64,000 nucleotides of DNA from Girardinichthys multiradiatus (lineage: Eukaryota > Chordata > Actinopteri > Cyprinodontiformes > Goodeidae). The position numbers and the translations under genes are program-made. Shown here one piece after another: positions 1 to 10,989 of the stretch. Under the pieces are notes generated by a model. The model ran no database searches. It saw nothing but the letters and a program-made list of their open reading frames with translations, and was not told where the DNA came from. The DNA is taken from positions 26,063,663 to 26,127,662 of the forward strand of contig NC_061811.1 in NCBI RefSeq assembly GCF_021462225.1, read 5' to 3'. Within the stretch, counting starts at the first letter, position 1. Every line of letters begins with the position of its first letter.

Positions 1-184
1 ACAACATAGCCTCTAGGATCATTCGATCATTCGATAATCCATGATTTCTTGTATCGCTAAGATATAAATAAGATTTAAAGATCCTCTTAGCTGCTCTTCA
101 AAATGGGAAAGACAAGAGAATGGGCCATACAAATAAAGTAGATGCATATTAATGTTCATGAAGAAAATTGTTAGACACCTAACT

Positions 185-430
185 ACAGTATCAACTTTCT
201 ACAGTCAGAGCAAAAATGTCAAAGTTTAAATCAGCTTGAAGTGTGACGATCAGAATAGAATAGCATAGAAAAGAATAGAATAGAATAGAATAGAAAAATA
301 ATTTATTGGGAAAGGCAGGTGTATCAGCAGCAAAGTGAAAGGCAAATGGAAACATGGAACAGGTAAAAAATGTATAAAACAATGAATAAGAATAAGACTG
401 TACAGTAAGGGTAAATTTACAACATAAGAA
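185..430 (-). repeat. Probable LINE 3' tail with (GAATA)n
   Basis: A GAATA/AATAG pentanucleotide run at about 252-295 adjoins AT-rich sequence. On the minus strand it reads as an AATAAA-containing tail followed by (TTCTA)n, which resembles the 3' ends of fish LINEs that finish in short tandem repeats. No coding part is visible, so the assignment is tentative. The short frame across it is not a gene. Confidence 0.35.
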
Positions 431-789
431 AAAAAAACACTATAGCATCATCGGATTAAAAGAAACATGGAAAAGAATGATCAAGAGGGATTCACTTTGT
501 CACAGTTAGAAAGATGGTAAAAAGAATTAAGAAAACATCACAAAAACTGCAGCTAATTTTCCTGTGTGAGATTATGCTACTGCAATGAGAAATGATCCAA
601 TTTTTAGGCCTTTTAGATATCTCAAACAGGGGTGCTAATAAATGTGGAGGACGCTAGGGAAGACTGAATATGTTTGTTAGCTACAGTTAGTCTCAAGGTT
701 TTACCAGTGGCTCAGGCAAGATCGTGCAAGATGAATATGTTCATTTGGCAGCCAATCCATAGTACACTTTACCACAGGCTATGTAGGAG

Positions 790-980
790 TTATTAACATG
801 ATTATACATGTTGTATAGCTTGAATTCCTCACATGGGTTCAACAAAACTAAAATAATCTTATTTGGAGTACTTAACCTCCTAAATGGCTGTGACAGTGTA
901 ATTAGCTTGATATTGTCACCCTTTTGCACAGACACCTGGAGTTATTTTTGACAATGCTTTTAAATATGACAAACATGTGT
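790..980 (+). repeat. Degenerate LINE reverse-transcriptase fragment
   Basis: In pieces the plus strand reads like the stretch after the reverse transcriptase domain of fish L2/CR1-type LINEs, with the recognisable phrase PGVIFDNAFKYDKHV. There are stops and frame changes on both sides, so it is dead. It may belong with the LINE C-terminal fragment at 1990-2390, which has the same orientation. Confidence 0.4.
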
Positions 981-1199
981 TGTGACTATGAACATGAATA
1001 TATTATTTAATATTTAATATTAATACTACTACTTAAATAAAATTTGTCTTAACTTTAAAAACACTCAAACACAGAAACACAAAACTGAGCACCTGCTGAG
1101 CAGATAGCCTGCTAGCACCAAGATAGCTGAGTTCAACACAAACAAAATGAAACTTCATAAAATAAAAAAATGTTTAGATCTTTTCATCCTAAATTACTT

Positions 1200-1480
1200 C
1201 TCTCTGCCCAAACCCCTAACCTTGTATGTGAACCGTGCTGAGGAGAAGTTGTCCAGGCGACGATGAAGTTTGAAGAAAGCTTTGTGAACAAAGGGTTAGC
1301 TACAGCTAACCTCCGTAGCTGTTGGGTGGGCAGCTCGCTCTGCCCGCCAAACAAACTGCACAGTTACTGCCGTAACCACGGTGATGCGGTCCCCATTGTC
1401 CTTCCGTGAGACTGGGAAACTGCCCCACTCGGCGTCGTAGAGACAGCGTCTCCGCTTGTACCTTAATTACCCACATTCTA
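1200..1480. other. CpG-richer block, possible 5' exon or promoter
   Basis: This block is clearly richer in G+C and CpG than the surrounding AT-rich DNA. On the minus strand a frame of about 55 codons is open (including CLYDAEWGSFPVSR), and a good donor AAG|GTTAGG lies near 1222. On the plus strand a 48-codon frame starts at the ATG near 1263. Neither matches a family I know. It could be a promoter or 5' exon of an unrecognised gene, or chance. Confidence 0.25.
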
Positions 1481-1722
1481 GAATGAATACCGGATACACA
1501 TACAGCAATTCATTCGTACTTAACTTAGTGCATATGATCGGCTGACCGTATGACACTCTTGGATCCAGTTTGAAGAGTTATGTCTGTTTGCCTGCAAAGA
1601 GAGACATTAGCGCGCTGTGCCTCTCTTGTCCCAATCCTCTAGAGACCGGCGTGGAAGAGATCGATTCATTGGAAAGGTGGGGGTCTTATACGGGCAGTGA
1701 CCTCACGGGAAGTCCGCTGTTA

Positions 1723-1747
1723 CCCCCCCACCCCCCCCCCCCCCCCC
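1723..1747. repeat. Poly-C tract
   Basis: A C homopolymer of about 25 bases broken by a single A. It supplies the proline run in the small open frame here and is a reason not to treat that frame as a gene. Confidence 0.85.
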
Positions 1748-1989
1748 TCCTCCTTCCTAAATTGTGCTGGAAGTCGGTTAATGCAATTTATTTTGAAAGT
1801 TCCTGAAAAGTTTGTACCGCATTTTCATGTTGTAATCCATGGCTGTGGGTCCCAACACAGGTAAGCTTTTTCAACTCCATCAGCTCAGTAAAAATAAGGT
1901 CCTACTGACTAGTTAGAGACAGTAATTGATGCACTTATAGCAACTTTTTGTATGTTGGGATTGATCAGGTATTGCTAATGGATTTGCAG

Positions 1990-2390
1990 GCCAATTCAAT
2001 TTCACTGCTAACTTTTAAAAACCTTAAAGGCTTTCCACAACACTACTTATCTAGCTTAGAATCCTGCCAGAACTTTTACATCTTCTGGTCAGTTTCTCAG
2101 AACCACAAAACCAGATGACAGAGCCTTTCTGTTGTGATTCCTGAGTTCTGGAACTGCCTGCCTGTGGAAATCAGAGCTGCTCAAACAGCTGATCAGTTCA
2201 AATCTCTGTTAAAAACAAATTTCATTTCAGTGATCTTTAATTCTAGCTAGTTTTCTAGTTGGGTAGTTTCAATTCTAGCGTGTTTGTGCTAGTTTTAAAG
2301 CACTTTAGACAACTGTGGTTGTTTTTAGATGTGCTTATATAAATATGCTTAAGTTGAGCTCTATTGTAATACAAGCCAGACTCATTGATT
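1990..2390 (+). repeat. LINE (L2/CR1-like) C-terminal fragment
   Basis: With frame changes, the plus strand encodes the typical end of fish LINE polyproteins, a phrase of the kind PEFWNCLPVEIRAA followed by FKSLLKTNF. It is followed by a 3' untranslated tail containing a TATATAAATA-type motif. Degenerate, with no promoter or intact frame. Confidence 0.5.
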
Positions 2391-2693
2391 GACTTTTCAG
2401 TGCAGCTAGTGATCAGTTTAGGGACTTAGGAGTGAATGTTCATATTTTATATATGTTAATTAATGGAAAAAAAGATTTATAGATAGTTTTTATACCAGCC
2501 GAATAAATAAAATTGTGCGCTAATCACAAAGCAGTGACTGAAAGGAAGCTAAAATGGCTTTGTTGCACATTGTAGTTGTTTCTTTTTCTTGATCTGTGAC
2601 ACAACAATCCCACACCCGTAACAGGCCAAATATCAGTAATTGGTCACATGATCACAGTCTTATTTGGAAAGAAAAGCAAGAAGTGATTGTTAC

Positions 2694-2751
2694 CCAGAGC
2701 GAGTCCAGCCCCTAGCAGGCAGATCCAAACCACGGGTAAACTTCGCTCCAT
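2694..2751 (-). CDS. Signal-peptide exon of an unidentified secreted or membrane protein gene
   Basis: On the minus strand an exon is bounded by an acceptor (CTTTTTCAG, exon begins at 2830) and a donor (CTGG|GTAACA, exon ends at 2694). It carries about 80 nt of 5' untranslated sequence and then an ATG at 2751. The coding part begins MERSLPVVWICLL and runs into a small-residue stretch (GAGLALG), a textbook signal peptide, ending after one base of the next codon. Such a phase-1 intron just after the signal peptide is common in immunoglobulin-superfamily and other extracellular proteins. The likely upstream exon is at 15373, so the intron would be about 12.5 kb and would hold the gypsy element. 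No following exon could be recognised between here and position 1. I do not recognise the protein. Confidence 0.5.
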
Positions 2752-2839
2752 GAAGACCCACAAGTCTCTCACCCAGTTTCTCCCATTGTGCTGGAAGCAA
2801 CTTGGCTCAAACACTCTGTTGCTAAGACTGCTGAAAAAG

Positions 2840-4285
2840 GATAAAGCAAAGTTTTAGCCAATTCCGAGGTTCTTAGAATTAGCAGTAGAACAAGTTTCTC
2901 AACATGTACGTCATTAAATCAGCACTCCTCATGACACTGCAACATAAAAATATACCACCGGCTAAGACATGATGCCATTTGTTAAAACAGAAACAATCTA
3001 ATTTTACAACGTGACAGTTTTATTCAAGAAGTTACGTCATGCAGTGTACATGTTTCTCTGTGTGTGTGCCTTACAATCATGGCATCCCTAATTTTAAAAT
3101 TGGCTTAGGTGTCTGTTGTGTGTAGTAAGATGGGCTCTTCTGATAGATTAGCAGCTCCAGGACCTTTGCGTAAAAAATAACAAAGGTAAAGTGCTGAAAC
3201 ACTGACTTTTACTGGTTAGAGTAAACCAAAGGCACTAATAATCTGATTAAACATCAGCATAATGACAACACAAACACTGTAAAACCTGATAAGTTTATTA
3301 ACTCAAGCAACTAAATTGTATGCAGTTATTATTAGATCTATAAATAATTTATTTTTGATAGGAAATGACAGGCATCCATCAAATGATAATAAAACAAAGT
3401 AAAATTAGAACCCATTTAAAAATTATAATTCATTTGTTTTGATCTGCATTTCATAAAAAATGGCAAGTCCAAAAAAAAATGTGCACCCTTCTTAACAATT
3501 ATTGAAAAAAATATTTGTTGGCATTACAAACCCTTCTATAAAAGTGCTGACTAGCTTTCTGCATGTTTTCATTAATCTTTTGTGATGAGCTCTAATTCTT
3601 TGAGCTCATCCCATCAATTCGGTTGATGTTTCCTTTCCATCACCCTAATCTTTGGTTCCCTCAATCAGATTCAAGTCATGAATCTGACTTGACCTCTGCA
3701 AAATGTTAGGTGTTATTACTTTCAGTCAGAAGAAACATGCTAGTCTAGTTCAAACATTACTTTCAATCTAAATCTGGCAGGAGCAGGAATATTTGGGGGT
3801 TTAATTGTATTTCATAATAGAATTGAGGGTTTCAAATTTTATCTTTTCAGATTTAGATCTACATTTGAAGTTAAATAGTTTCAGTTTCCCTTTTGTTTCA
3901 GATTCAACCCTTTGGGCCTGACGAGGTGAATGGGCGGGGCATCAGATGCTGAGGGTGTGGAAACATGACTCACTGCATTTTTCGCTTGGTTGAAACGTTT
4001 AGCCCCTGAGCCATGGAAGAAACAACTTACTGTTATAACTGAAAAATATTAAACTTAATTCAATTGTTTTTTAAAGTGAAAGAAACTGTAGGTTTCATTT
4101 TTTTATTTTGTTAATATGTTAATATGTAAAAACAAGAAATACCAAAAAAAAACAACTTTAAATTTAAGACATAAAAAGGATTTTTGTAGATAAATGATCT
4201 GTCAATAATAGTACTTCCTAAACATAAAAAGGGTCTAGTACTTTAATTGTTGAAAGAAATGTTTACAGTTTCTTATTGAGGGGTT
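2840..4285. other. AT-rich interval without recognised gene
   Basis: No exon with splice signals and no familiar repeat protein is visible on either strand. The block at about 3440-3900 has the low-complexity look of an old DNA-transposon relic but shows no transposase phrase. On the proposed gene model it lies inside the intron of the secreted-protein gene. Confidence 0.4.
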
Positions 4286-4288
4286 TGA

Positions 4289-5290
4289 TTGTTTTCTATT
4301 CTAGAATCACAGACCACAGACCTAATCCTGCACCACCTCGACCACCCAAGGAGGCACACTAGGATCCTGTTTGTGGACTTCAGCTCGGCCTTCATCACCA
4401 TCAACCCAGACATCCTCCATCAGAAGCTCACCCATCTCAGAGTGCCTCCAGCTGTCATTGGAATACCAACCTCCTGATTGACCGGCAGCAGCAGGCTGGG
4501 GAGCATCTTCTACCTGCACAAGAACCATCAGCACCGGCACCCCACAAGTGTGTGTTCTTTCCCCACTCCTTCTCTCTCTCTCTGTAAACACATGGCTACA
4601 CCTCAGTGGACTCATCTGTAAAACTCCTGAAGTTTGCTAATGTGACCGTTGTCACTGGTCTGAGCCAGGGGAGTTATGGGTCTGCATACAGATAGGAGGT
4701 GGATCAGCTGGTCCACTTGTGTGGTAAGAACCACCTGAGAATGAACCCGCTCATGACTGTAGTGTGGCATTGGACATTTGGAGAATATCCTCTTCTCTCC
4801 CTTCCCTCACCATCTTCAATGACACTGTAGATCATTTCTGGTTCCAGGGAACCAACCATTCTAAAGTCCTGAGCTGGTCCTCACACCTAGACACTGTTCA
4901 GAAGAAGGCCCAGCAGAGACTGTACCTTCTGCAGCAACTCAGTAAGTAAAACCTTCATCAGAAGATTCTGGTCATTTTCTACTCTGCCATTATTCAGTCT
5001 GTTCTGTGCAAATCCATCACTGTGTAGTTTGGCTCATCCACAAAACAGGACAGGACGAAATGCAGCAAACAATTAGATCTGCAGACAGGATCAGTGTGGC
5101 TGACCTTCCTTCCATCCAGGACTTGTACAGGTCTAGAGTCTTGAAAGGGGTAGCTAACATCTCCGCAGACCAGACTTATTCTGAACACAAACTATTTAGA
5201 CTTTTATCTTCAGGTTGGTGCCACAGAGACAGTTTTTCCCCAAGGCTGTCTCTCTGATGAACACAATGAACACCTTACAGCATGAGTGGT
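4289..5290 (+). mobile_element. L2-like LINE fragment, 3' half of ORF2
   Basis: The plus strand shows broken pieces of reverse transcriptase and its C-terminal region: ILFVDFSSAFITINPDILHQ near 4350, and IRSADRISVADLPSIQDLY near 5070. There are stops and frame shifts between them. The 3' untranslated end, finishing in an AATAAAGCTGATTCT-type tail, appears far away at 10990-11160, so the LINE has been split by a later insertion. Dead element; clade L2/CR1 is my best guess. Confidence 0.65.
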
Positions 5291-5419
5291 CAGCTACTCA
5301 GCTGTGAAACAAAATACCACTACCACAATATATATATATATATATATTTGGCTGTATACGTCAAGACGTGTGGTTCTTGAAGTCAGACCAAATGCAGACA
5401 GGAGGGCAGGAACAACATG

Positions 5420-5852
5420 TGTGAGATCTCTGCTGGCTGGTTCTGGCACTTCATTGTTCTCAGCTGCAACTCATCCAGCTAATGAGCTCATGGCTTTTTA
5501 AGGCAGCTGCTGACACAGTCTGTTGCTGGAACATAGTCTCTGTTATGTGGACTTCTGTCAACCTGCCTGATCGCTTGTTGTCCTGCCTTCCTGTCGATCT
5601 GCCCATCTGTCTGCCTGCCTGTCGCCATATGGAACTCTTCTTCAGGAAATCTGCACTGTAAATATTTCCACGGCCAGAACACTCTCTCTGCTCGGATCCT
5701 TGGGGCTTCCTCATCCTCTGGCTTCTAACAACTCTAATCAAGGTCTACCTAAGTTGGAACAATAAAACCTCATTTCAATCTAATTCTGTGCATCGAATCT
5801 GTGTCATCTTCTGATTTGGTTATATTTCGACAACCTGAGTAAATATTTGATA
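5420..5852 (+). repeat. Left LTR of the gypsy element
   Basis: 433 bp, from TGTGAGATCTCTG to ATTTGATA. It contains an AATAAA signal near 5760 and the 11-nt stretch GCTGGAACATA (5525-5535) that pairs with the primer-binding site. The TG...TA ends differ slightly from the usual TG...CA. Confidence 0.93.
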
Positions 5853-5853
5853 G

Positions 5854-5864
5854 TATGTTCCAGC
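5854..5864 (+). other. Self-priming primer-binding site
   Basis: TATGTTCCAGC, starting two bases after the left LTR, is the exact reverse complement of GCTGGAACATA at 5525-5535 inside the LTR. In Tf1 and related Sushi-type elements the 5' end of the RNA folds back on the primer site and is cleaved to prime minus-strand synthesis in place of a tRNA. This match predicts that the transcript starts at or very near 5525. Confidence 0.75.
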
Positions 5865-6865
5865 CAGCAGACATGTCGAAAAACAAATCAGATGAAGATG
5901 AACAGACCTCCTGGAGGGAACGCCTCCAATCCACTGAGACCATGCTTCAACAGTTGCTACAACAACAAAGGACGACAGATGCCCATCTCACGGAACTTGG
6001 TGTTATGGTACATGCCTTAAGTGAAATATTAACCAAACTCTCACCCGCTCCTTCCAATCCTCCAGCTCGTTCTGAGAATCCTCAGCCACCCACAACCCAC
6101 TCGTCCGGAATCCGAGAACCTGATTTCCGTCCGTCTGAACTTTTTGATGGCAACCCTAATAATTTTGGTGGGTTTTCTCTCCAATGTGAGTTGGCTTTTA
6201 TTCGTTCCCCCTCTCTGTTTCCGACTGCTGCTTCCAAGATCACTTTTATTGTTACCTCCCTAAAAGGATCTGCTTTACGCTGGGCGCACGCTTTTCTCAC
6301 AACTAACCCTATTGAGTCTCTGAGTTACTCTGTTTTTTTCAGTCACTTCAAGGAAGTCTTTGATCAACCACTCCAACAGGAGACAGCTGCTAAGAAGTTA
6401 CTTACCCTCAAACAGGGAAAGAGGGCATTGGCGGAGTTCGCCATCGACTTCCGGGTGGCAGCACAGGAGGTGGGTTGGGATGAAGCGGCACTCAAGGGTA
6501 TTTTTGTGAATTCCCTTACAGATCAGATAAAGGACCAGTTGGTTTTAAGAGATCAACCTGTGAGACTGGATGATTTAATCAAACTGTCAATCCGTATTGA
6601 CAACCGCCTAAGAGAGAGACAAGCAGAGAGGAATCATAAGTCAGAGTGGCAGCACTTTATGGCACCTCAGACCGCTTACCTTGATACACCCACTTCCTCT
6701 TTGGAGGGATCTGTGGAACCTGAGCCTATGCAGGTTGGTCACACTCGTCTCTCTCCTGAAGAGCGACAACGTCGTTTTGGGGCTGGTCTTTGTTTGTATT
6801 GTGGACAAGGTGGACATTATGTTGCAAGATGCCCTAAGAAGGGAAAAGAGGGGGCTCGTCAATAG
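5855..6865 (+). CDS. gag: Gag protein of the gypsy element
   Basis: Encodes the structural Gag that assembles the cytoplasmic particle and packages element RNA. The frame has 336 codons, but its first ATG lies inside the primer-binding site, so the second ATG at 5873 ([11 protein letters not shown]) is a more likely start. Residues about 20-55 look coiled-coil-like (glutamine- and leucine-rich). The centre (about 95-270) resembles the retrotransposon Gag core ([15 protein letters not shown]). One CCHC zinc knuckle, [14 protein letters not shown], stands near the C-terminus. The frame ends at TAG 6863-6865, just before pol, and overlaps the pol frame, which is in the -1 register. Intact. This is a retrotransposon Gag, with no envelope gene in the element. 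Confidence 0.9.
   Translation: MFQPADMSKNKSDEDEQTSWRERLQSTETMLQQLLQQQRTTDAHLTELGVMVHALSEILTKLSPAPSNPPARSENPQPPTTHSSGIREPDFRPSELFDGNPNNFGGFSLQCELAFIRSPSLFPTAASKITFIVTSLKGSALRWAHAFLTTNPIESLSYSVFFSHFKEVFDQPLQQETAAKKLLTLKQGKRALAEFAIDFRVAAQEVGWDEAALKGIFVNSLTDQIKDQLVLRDQPVRLDDLIKLSIRIDNRLRERQAERNHKSEWQHFMAPQTAYLDTPTSSLEGSVEPEPMQVGHTRLSPEERQRRFGAGLCLYCGQGGHYVARCPKKGKEGARQ
6841..6847 (+). other. Putative -1 ribosomal frameshift site
   Basis: GGGAAAA lies in the gag register as G GGA AAA, an X XXY YYZ slippery heptamer. It sits directly after the zinc knuckle and 15 bases before the gag stop. The -1 frame is open from this point through the pol frame. Downstream GCTCGT and ATGAGC can pair into a short stem over about 30 bases. 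The register is exact; the function is inferred. Confidence 0.55.
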
Positions 6866-6879
6866 GTCAGGGGACTTTA

Positions 6880-9800
6880 ATGAGCATGTCCGATTTTTCC
6901 CCTATATCTCGTCTGTGTTTTCCAGTCACTATTATTATTGGCCAAGAAAAGTGTCCAGTGGATGCTTTTATTGATTCTGGTGCGGAACAGAATCTTATTT
7001 CCTTGGATCTAGTTGACAAACTTAAGATACCTTCTCAGTCTCTCAACCACCCCCTTTCTGTTTCGGGCATCACTGGTCAAACCATATCTCAGGTGAAGTT
7101 TAAAGTGCCCCACCTTCACATCATTACCTCAGGTAACCACCATGAATGGGGTGAGTTCTTTGTTGTCTCCTCTATCTCCCCACAATTGGTTCTAGGATTT
7201 CCGTGGTTGCAGAGACATAATCCCGCGATTAATTGGGTGGAGGGCAGAGTAGAGAAGTGGAGTGATTACTGTCTCCAGAATTGTCTAAAGATTGCTGTCT
7301 CTCACTCTAGCAAACAAATTGAACCACCTGAGCCTGTTGATCTGTCTAAGATTCCTCCTGAATACCACAATCTTGCATCTGTTTTTAGTAAACAGGGGGC
7401 TCTTTCTTTACCCATGCATCGCCCCTATGACTGTGCTATTGATCTCCTTCCAGGTGCTCCGTTACCATCCAGCAGACTATACAATCTCTCTGGACCGGAG
7501 AGAAGAGTCATGAAGGAGTACATTGAGGATTCCTTAGCATCCGGGATCATTCGGCCATCTACCTCCCCCGTTGGCGCCGGCTTCTTCTTTGTGGGGAAGA
7601 AAGACGGCACATTAAGACCCTGCATTGATTATAGGGGGTTGAATCAAATCACAATCAAAAATAAGTACCCCTTACCACTCATTGATTCTATACATGACCA
7701 ATTACACTCTGCCAAGATTTTTACCAAGCTCGACCTGCGCAATGCATATCATCTGGTTCGGATCCGAGAGGGTGACGAGTGGAAGACAGCTTTCAAGACT
7801 CCCCTGGGACATTTTGAATATTTGGTGATGCCTTTTGGATTGACTAACGCACCCGCTGTTTTTCAGGCTCTTATAAATGATGTTCTCCGTGATTTCCTCA
7901 ACCTCTTTGTGTTTGTTTATCTGGATGATATTTTGATTTTCTCTCAGAACATTGATCAGCATCACCAGCATGTCAGGACCATACTCCAGAGGCTTTATGA
8001 AAACCAACTCTTTGTAAAAGCCAAAAAATGTGAATTCGGTGTTTCTTCTGTGACCTTCTTGGGTTTTATTTTTGAAGCAGGCAGGTACAGAACGGATCCT
8101 GAGAAGACCAAGGCAGTGGCAGAGTGGCCTACTCCAACGGATCGCAGGCAACTCCAAAGGTTCTTAGGTTTTGCAAATTTTTATAGAAGGTTCATAAAGA
8201 ACTACAGTCAGGTCACTGTGCCTCTCACTCAACTCACCTCCTCTCTGAAAAAGTTCCATTGGACTCCTGAGGCAGAGAAAGCTTTTTGCAAATTGAAAAC
8301 TTTATTTTCTTCTGCACCCATTCTGACTCATCCTGATCCTAGTGCGCAATTCGTTGTGGAGGTTGATGCTTCTGACATTGGAGTAGGGGCCATCTTGTCT
8401 CAACGTTCTCCTATAGACAACAAGGTGCATCCTTGTGCTTATTTTTCTCGTCGTTTGTCGTCAGCAGAGCAGAATTACGATGTGGGAAATCGAGAGCTTC
8501 TGGCTATCAAGTTGGCGCTTGAGGAGTGGCGGCATTGGTTAGTCCCTTTTCTCATTTGGACTGACCATAAAAACCTCTCTTACATCCAAAATGCCAAGAG
8601 ACTTAACTCCAGACAAGCCCGTTGGTCCCTGTTTTTTGCTCATTTTAATTTTTCTATCTCTTACAGACCCGGCTCCAAGAACATCAAGCCCGACGCTCTC
8701 TCTCGCCAATTTTCTCATTCTGAGCAATCCAAGACTGAAGCTTCCATCTTACCGGAATCCTGCATTGTGGGCGCCCTCACCTGGGCCATTGAAAAGGACA
8801 TCAGGGAGGCACAACAATCTGTACCAGACCCAGGTACTGGTCCTGTAGGCAAACTGTTCGTTCCGAACTCCGTCATCAATAAAGTTCTGGATTGGGTTCA
8901 TAATAATAAACTTACCTGTCATCCGGGGATTAATCGTATGATCACTTTTACCAAGAGGTATTTCTGGTGGCCCACTATGAATCCCGACATTAGAGAGTTT
9001 GTCGCAGCTTGTTCCACATGTGCCCGTAACAAGAACTCAAATCAACCTCCTGCCGGTCTTCTTCAACCTCTGTCTACCCCCAGTCACCCATGGTCCCACA
9101 TCTCTATTGACTTCGTCACTGGTCTCCCGCCATCTGACGGAAACACAGTCATCTTTACCGTTGTTGATAGATTCTCTAAGACTGTTCATTTTATTCCCTT
9201 AACTAAGCTTCCGTCTGCATTGGAGACTGCTCAACTTCTGGTTCTTCATGTCTTCCGTATTCATGGCATGCCCTTGGATATTGTCTCTGACCGAGGCCCG
9301 CAGTTCATTTCACAAGTCTGGAAGGAGTTCTGTAGGGCTATTGGTGCTACCGTAAGCCTTTCATCTGGTTACCACCCTCAGTCTAATGGGCAGACTGAGA
9401 GATGCAATCAGGAACTGGAAGTAGCATTGAGATGTGTGATTAATGACAACCCTTCTTCCTGGTGTAGACATCTCACTTGGATAGAATATGCCCATAATAT
9501 TCATACTTCCTCTGCTACTGGTTTATCTCCCTTTGAGATTTCTCTGGGCTATCTACCTCCATTATTCCCCAGTATTGAACCTGACACTGTTGTCCCCTCT
9601 GTTCAGCATTATATCTCCAGGTGTTGTAAGATCTGGCGTCAGACCAGGAGGACACTTCTACGCACTTTGGAACAGAATAAAAGGTTTGCTGACCGTCACC
9701 GTTCCACTGCACTGGTCTACTGCATTGATCAGAAGGTCTGGCTCTCCACCAAGAATATTAAATTAAAGGATACTACTCGAAAGTTGGCCCCCCGTTTCAT

Positions 9801-10170
9801 CGGTCCTTTTGTCATAGAAAGGATCATCAACCCTTCAGCGGTGAGACTCAAGTTGCCAGCTTCTATGCACATTCATCCTACCTTTCATGTTTCACAGATC
9901 AAGCCAGTCTCGGAAAGTCCCCTGAATCCACCCACCAAGCTCCCTCCCCCTGTTCGTCTCATTGATGACCATCCAGCTTACACAGTCAATCGTATCCTGG
10001 ATGTTCGACGTAGGGGGCGTGGTTTTCAGTACCTTGTGGATTGGGCTGGATATGGACCTGAAGAAAGAACCTGGGTACCTCGTTCTCTTATCCTGGACCC
10101 TGCTCTCATTACATCTTTTTACAGACGTCATCCGGAGAAACGTTCGGGATTGCCTGGAGGCAATCGTTGA
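6880..10170 (+). CDS. pol: Pol polyprotein of the gypsy element (PR-RT-RH-IN-chromodomain)
   Basis: Encodes the replication and integration enzymes. Counting from the ATG at 6880: aspartic protease with DSGA at 32-35; reverse transcriptase about 200-375 with the catalytic YLDD at 347-350; RNase H beginning near 490 with its first Asp at 496; integrase with an HHCC finger (ending CSTC), then the three acidic residues in [15 protein letters not shown] and [10 protein letters not shown]; a GPF/Y module ([11 protein letters not shown]); and a C-terminal chromodomain from about 1034 (YTVNRILDV ... YLVDWAGY). No stop in 1096 codons. It is probably made as a Gag-Pol fusion by -1 frameshifting at 6841, since its frame is open upstream of the ATG into gag. 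Ends 11 bp before the right LTR, beside the polypurine tract. Confidence 0.93.
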   Translation: MSMSDFSPISRLCFPVTIIIGQEKCPVDAFIDSGAEQNLISLDLVDKLKIPSQSLNHPLSVSGITGQTISQVKFKVPHLHIITSGNHHEWGEFFVVSSISPQLVLGFPWLQRHNPAINWVEGRVEKWSDYCLQNCLKIAVSHSSKQIEPPEPVDLSKIPPEYHNLASVFSKQGALSLPMHRPYDCAIDLLPGAPLPSSRLYNLSGPERRVMKEYIEDSLASGIIRPSTSPVGAGFFFVGKKDGTLRPCIDYRGLNQITIKNKYPLPLIDSIHDQLHSAKIFTKLDLRNAYHLVRIREGDEWKTAFKTPLGHFEYLVMPFGLTNAPAVFQALINDVLRDFLNLFVFVYLDDILIFSQNIDQHHQHVRTILQRLYENQLFVKAKKCEFGVSSVTFLGFIFEAGRYRTDPEKTKAVAEWPTPTDRRQLQRFLGFANFYRRFIKNYSQVTVPLTQLTSSLKKFHWTPEAEKAFCKLKTLFSSAPILTHPDPSAQFVVEVDASDIGVGAILSQRSPIDNKVHPCAYFSRRLSSAEQNYDVGNRELLAIKLALEEWRHWLVPFLIWTDHKNLSYIQNAKRLNSRQARWSLFFAHFNFSISYRPGSKNIKPDALSRQFSHSEQSKTEASILPESCIVGALTWAIEKDIREAQQSVPDPGTGPVGKLFVPNSVINKVLDWVHNNKLTCHPGINRMITFTKRYFWWPTMNPDIREFVAACSTCARNKNSNQPPAGLLQPLSTPSHPWSHISIDFVTGLPPSDGNTVIFTVVDRFSKTVHFIPLTKLPSALETAQLLVLHVFRIHGMPLDIVSDRGPQFISQVWKEFCRAIGATVSLSSGYHPQSNGQTERCNQELEVALRCVINDNPSSWCRHLTWIEYAHNIHTSSATGLSPFEISLGYLPPLFPSIEPDTVVPSVQHYISRCCKIWRQTRRTLLRTLEQNKRFADRHRSTALVYCIDQKVWLSTKNIKLKDTTRKLAPRFIGPFVIERIINPSAVRLKLPASMHIHPTFHVSQIKPVSESPLNPPTKLPPPVRLIDDHPAYTVNRILDVRRRGRGFQYLVDWAGYGPEERTWVPRSLILDPALITSFYRRHPEKRSGLPGGNR

Positions 10171-10181
10171 GGGGAGGGTAC
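10169..10181 (+). other. Polypurine tract
   Basis: GAGGGGAGGGTAC immediately precedes the right LTR; this is where plus-strand DNA synthesis of LTR retrotransposons starts. Confidence 0.75.
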
Positions 10182-10616
10182 TGTGAGATCTCTGCTGGCT
10201 GGTTCTGGCACTTCATTGTTCTCAGCTGCAACTCATCCAGCTAATGAGCTCATGGCTTTTTAAGACAGCTGCTGACACAGTCTGTTGCTGGAACATAGTC
10301 TCTGTTATGTGGACTTCTGTCAACCTGCCTGATCGCTTGTTGTCCTGCCTTCCTGTCGATCTGCCCATCTGTCTGCCTGCCTGTCGCCATATGGAACTCT
10401 TCTTCAGGAAATCTGCACTGTAAATATTTCCACGGCCAGAACACTCTCTCTCTGCTCGGATCCTTGGGGCTTCCTCATCCTCTGGCTTCTAACAACTCTA
10501 ATCAAGGTCTACCTAAGTTGGAACAATAAAACCTCATTTCAATCTAATTCTGTGCATCGAATCTGTGTCATCTTCTGATTTGGTTATATTTCGACAACCT
10601 GAGTAAATATTTGATA
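10182..10616 (+). repeat. Right LTR of the gypsy element
   Basis: 435 bp, the same as the left LTR except for one substitution and one extra CT dinucleotide in the CTCTCTCT stretch. Followed by the target copy ACATG. Confidence 0.93.
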
Positions 10617-10989
10617 ACATGGAGATTTGAAGACATTTATTAAAAATAAAAAGCAATCTTACAAAAATCCAAAAACGCACTAAATGGCACTAGGAGACCA
10701 GGACATGGATCATGGGGAGAAAAACTGGCAAAGAAACAGGGAGGCAAAACGGGAGCACACACTACATGGAAATGGAAACGTAAATGGAACTTATAGCGAT
10801 CAGGAAAACAAATGCAGGCTATGGAGAAAATGAGGTAACTCAGGTGAGCAGTGTGGATGAGAATAGGGAACTAATAAACATGAGTGGAGCTGAATAGAGA
10901 ATCAAGAAAACCCAAGGAAAATATCTAACAGAGATCTAACAGGAAAGTCATCTAAAAGTACTAAACCCAAGCACCTTAAGATCATGACA

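Larger units (their letters stand above)
5415..10621 (+). mobile_element. Complete Ty3/gypsy LTR retrotransposon, chromodomain (Tf1/Sushi) type
   Basis: A full-length element: left LTR 5420-5852, primer site, gag, pol, polypurine tract 10169-10181, right LTR 10182-10616. It is flanked by a perfect 5-bp target duplication ACATG (5415-5419 and 10617-10621). The two LTRs differ by one substitution (GGCAGC versus GACAGC after TTTTAA) and one 2-bp CT-repeat length change. Gag and pol have no premature stops. The chromodomain at the end of pol and the self-complementary primer site place it in the Tf1/Sushi branch. It appears recently inserted and possibly able to move. Confidence 0.93.

Noticed and set aside
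1570..1806. Proline-rich 78-codon frame
   Set aside because: The prolines come from a poly-C tract; there is no start context, splice site or family match.
5286..5741. Small frames over the left LTR
   Set aside because: The minus-strand frame at 5488-5682 recurs identically in the right LTR (10250-10444), as expected of a repeat; not a gene.
5415..10621. Endogenous retrovirus
   Set aside because: There is no envelope frame between pol and the right LTR, and the chromodomain and self-priming site point to a Tf1/Sushi retrotransposon.
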